Below are positions 61,883 to 64,000 of a stretch of DNA of 64,000 bases, one piece after another. The first letter of the stretch is position 1. Every line of letters starts with the position of its first letter. Under the pieces are notes generated by a model, which did no database searches, was not told where the DNA came from, and saw nothing but the letters and a program-made list of their open reading frames with translations. A program made the translations under genes and the position numbers. This stretch comes from Streptomyces sp. P3. GTDB lineage: Bacteria; Actinomycetota; Actinomycetes; Streptomycetales; Streptomycetaceae. Location: positions 1,426,001-1,490,000 of the forward strand of contig JAFEKX020000001.1 in assembly GCA_016893485.2 (NCBI GenBank), in the 5' to 3' direction.

Positions 61883-63334
61883 GTGACCACCGCATCTGAA
61901 CCCCGGGTGTCGGGGCTGGAGACACGCTCCATCGACTACGTGCCCCTGAACGAGCGCCACGGCAAGCTGTGGCACCTCGGCCCCCTGTGGTTCATGTCGA
62001 ACGCGCAGATCGCCACGCTCGCCGTCGGGCTGATCAGCATCACCGAGGGCGGCAACCTCATCTGGTCGCTCATCGCGATCGTCGCCGGCACCCTGCTCGG
62101 CACCTTCTTCATGGCCTTCCACTCGGCCCAGGGCCCGCAGCTCGGACTGCCGCAGATGATCCAGTCGCGGCCCCAGTTCGGTTACGTGGGCGCCCTGCTG
62201 GTGTGGCTGTTCGCGTATGTGCAGTACGCGGGCTTCAACGTCTTCAACACGATCCTCGCGGGTGAGGCCCTGCACACCACGGTGCACGGCAACACCAAGA
62301 TGTGGGTGGCCGTGGTCACCGTCGTCGGCTTCGTGATCGCGCTCGTGGGCTACGACGTCATCCACAAGGCGGAGCAGTTCCTGACGTACAGCTTCCTGGT
62401 CGTCTTCGGGATCTTCACCGTGGGCGTGCTGGCGACCCTGCACTACCCGGCCGGCTCCTTCGACCTCGGCGGTTTCTCCTGGACGCCGTTCCTCGCGCAG
62501 TTCGGTGTGGTCGCGGGCTACCAGATCAGCTGGGCGATCTACGTCTCGGACTACTCGCGCTACCTCCCGCCGGACGTGACCGTCCGCAAGACCTTCTACT
62601 GGACCTACTTCGGCTCGGCACTCGGCGGGGTCTGGCTGATGACGCTCGGTGCGCTGCTCGCCGCCTGGGCGGGCAAGGACTTCGACACGATCCGCTCGAT
62701 CGACGCGGCGGGCGACAAGGTGTTCAGCGGCTTCGGCGCGATCGTCCTCCTCTTCGCCACCCTGGGCCTGGTCTCGGTGACCGCGCTGAACATGTACGGC
62801 GGTTCGCTGACCCTGATCAGCGCGATCGACTCGTTCCGGAAGGTCCGGCCGACCGTCTCCGTCAGGGCGTTGACGATCGGCCTGACGGCCGCGCTCTCCC
62901 TCGTCGGCGCGATGGCCGCCACCGCGAACTTCCTGACGAACTTCAACAACTTCCTGCTGCTGGTGCTCTATCTGTTCATCCCGTGGACCGCGGTCAACCT
63001 GATGGACTACTACGTGGTGCGCCGCGGCCACTACGCCATCGCCGAGATCTTCAACCCCCGCGGTATCTACGGCCGTTGGGGCTGGCACGGGATCATCTCC
63101 TACCTGGTGGGCTTCGGCGCGATGGTGCCGTTCTTCTCCGTCGGCACCCTCTACGTCGGCCCGATCGCGCACGCCATGGACGGCGCCGACCTCTCCCTGT
63201 TCGTCGGACTGCCGGTCGCCGGGCTGCTGTACTGGTGGCTCAGCCGCTCGATCGACGTCGAGGCGGAGATCCGCGTGGCCGAGGCGGAGGCCGAGGAGTT
63301 GGAGAACGCGGCGCACCAACACCGCGAACCCTGA
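61883..63334 (+). CDS. NCS1-family cytosine/purine or hydantoin permease
   Basis: A protein of 483 residues, intact, about 12 membrane helices. DYVPLNERHGKLWHLGPLWF and the helix GLPQMIQSRPQFGYVGALL are NCS1 landmarks; YVSDYSRYLPPDVT (helix 6-7 loop) and PWTAVNLMDYYVVRRGHY near the end also fit. It imports a nucleobase or related compound with protons or sodium. GTG start after GGGAGG. Confidence 0.9.
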   Translation: MTTASEPRVSGLETRSIDYVPLNERHGKLWHLGPLWFMSNAQIATLAVGLISITEGGNLIWSLIAIVAGTLLGTFFMAFHSAQGPQLGLPQMIQSRPQFGYVGALLVWLFAYVQYAGFNVFNTILAGEALHTTVHGNTKMWVAVVTVVGFVIALVGYDVIHKAEQFLTYSFLVVFGIFTVGVLATLHYPAGSFDLGGFSWTPFLAQFGVVAGYQISWAIYVSDYSRYLPPDVTVRKTFYWTYFGSALGGVWLMTLGALLAAWAGKDFDTIRSIDAAGDKVFSGFGAIVLLFATLGLVSVTALNMYGGSLTLISAIDSFRKVRPTVSVRALTIGLTAALSLVGAMAATANFLTNFNNFLLLVLYLFIPWTAVNLMDYYVVRRGHYAIAEIFNPRGIYGRWGWHGIISYLVGFGAMVPFFSVGTLYVGPIAHAMDGADLSLFVGLPVAGLLYWWLSRSIDVEAEIRVAEAEAEELENAAHQHREP

Positions 63335-63340
63335 AGCCCG

Positions 63341-64000
63341 TTACGCGGTCACCTCGTCACAACTCCGTTCCTGGACCGGTCCGATCTCCGGCTGCTTCTC
63401 GAACTGCGTGCGGTACAGCTCCGCGTAGCGCCCACCGGTGGCGAGGAGTTGGTCGTGCGTGCCGCGTTCCACGATCCGTCCCGCCTCGACGACGAGGATC
63501 TGGTCGGCGGAGCGCACGGTCGACAGCCGGTGCGCGATCACCACGGCGGTACGGCCCTGCAACGCCTCGGCCAGGGCCTCCTGGACGGCCGCTTCCGAGG
63601 TGTTGTCCAGGTGGGCGGTGGCCTCGTCGAGGATGACGACGCGCTGGCGGGCCAGCAACAGCCGGGCGATGGTCATGCGTTGGCGTTCGCCGCCGGAGAG
63701 CCGGTAGCCGCGTTCCCCGACCACCGTGTCCAGGCCGTCGGGCAGCGACCGTACGAGATCGTCGAGGCGGGAGCGGCGCAGCGCGTCCCACAACTCGTCC
63801 TCGGTGGCGGCGGGTTGGGCCAGCAGGAGGTTGGCGCGGACGGAGTCGTGGAAGAGGTGCCCGTCCTGGGTGACCATGCCGAGGGTGGCGCGCAGGGAGG
63901 CGGCGGTGAGGTCGCGGACGTCGACGCCTCCGACGCGTACGGCGCCTTCGTCGACGTCGTAGAGCCGGGGCAGGAGCTGGGCGACGGTGGACTTGCCGGC
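63341..64000 (-). CDS. ABC exporter ATPase domain (partial, runs off right edge)
   Basis: The visible 219 codons begin in the Walker A loop at the edge (AGKSTVAQLLPRLYD). They contain the Q-loop (MVTQDGHLFHD), the signature YRLSGGERQRMTIA, Walker B VVILDEATAHLD and the switch histidine IAHRLSTVR. This is the end of a fused membrane-ATPase multidrug or lipid exporter; the membrane part lies off the edge. Confidence 0.92.
   Translation of the reverse strand, partial: AGKSTVAQLLPRLYDVDEGAVRVGGVDVRDLTAASLRATLGMVTQDGHLFHDSVRANLLLAQPAATEDELWDALRRSRLDDLVRSLPDGLDTVVGERGYRLSGGERQRMTIARLLLARQRVVILDEATAHLDNTSEAAVQEALAEALQGRTAVVIAHRLSTVRSADQILVVEAGRIVERGTHDQLLATGGRYAELYRTQFEKQPEIGPVQERSCDEVTA

Noticed and set aside
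61775..63322. 515-residue minus-strand open frame rich in D, E, R and H
   Set aside because: Antisense shadow of the NCS1 permease; composition is typical of reverse translation of membrane helices.

Overview
The window is high-GC actinobacterial DNA with strong GC bias at third codon positions. ATGA/GTGA stop-start overlaps are common, and so are GTG starts and SARP, LuxR and NB-ARC regulators. All of this points to Streptomyces or a close relative. Roughly the left two thirds (1 to about 42,700) is a specialised-metabolite gene cluster. From about 43,500 rightward the genes are ordinary chromosomal ones (glycogen synthesis, glycosidases, 6-phosphogluconate dehydrogenase, cell-wall hydrolase, cytosine-type permease, ABC exporter). 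Many genes, including housekeeping ones, are broken by single-base indels, mostly in G or C runs. Conserved motifs continue in a new frame on the other side, so I annotate each as one gene and treat the breaks as probable sequence errors.

Layout. 1-6,917 (+): the C-terminal thioesterase of an NRPS that lies off the left edge, then a GHMP kinase resembling L-threonine kinase, a cysteine-synthase-type PLP enzyme, an ATP-grasp ligase, an argininosuccinate-lyase-like enzyme, a threonine-aldolase-like enzyme and an MbtH protein. The kinase, PLP enzyme and lyase together look like a route from threonine to 2,3-diaminobutyrate. 7,014-7,761 (+): a methyltransferase, closed by a perfect 33-bp inverted repeat. 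7,816-17,788: a regulatory block with an XRE/NB-ARC protein, a 58-residue secreted peptide, a separate HTH protein coupled to a STAND-like ATPase, an AfsR-type SARP, an NTF2-like protein and a LuxR regulator. 18,140-25,414: a cupin-like protein, a C-A-PCP NRPS module, a tiny coupled gene, an MFS exporter and an O-carbamoyltransferase. 25,667-38,569: a FemAB-like ligase, a CocE hydrolase, a glycosyltransferase, two methyltransferases, a second ATP-grasp ligase, a sugar cassette (PIG-L deacetylase, extended SDR, Gfo/Idh oxidoreductase), an acetyltransferase, an arginine-hydroxylase-like dioxygenase and a degenerate adenylation-carrier protein. 38,953-42,529: an internally deleted MFS remnant, a macrolide-phosphotransferase-like kinase, a free carrier protein, an alpha/beta hydrolase, a LuxR protein and a second 58-residue secreted peptide.

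How it may work together (inference): the cluster appears to make a peptide containing unusual amino acids (2,3-diaminobutyrate and a hydroxylated arginine-like residue). It is joined to an amino sugar that is deacetylated, oxidised or epimerised, glycosidically attached, carbamoylated and methylated. Some amide bonds would be made outside NRPS modules by the two ATP-grasp enzymes and the FemAB-like, aminoacyl-tRNA-type ligase. The mix recalls streptothricin/BD-12 chemistry combined with diaminobutyrate-containing peptides, but I cannot name the product.

The most unusual features are the two secreted peptides, equal in length after repair of one indel and sharing a D-[ND]-T-x-W-like tail beside HTH regulators; the adenylation domains that lack the A10 lysine; the carrier without its serine; and the 33-bp perfect palindrome.
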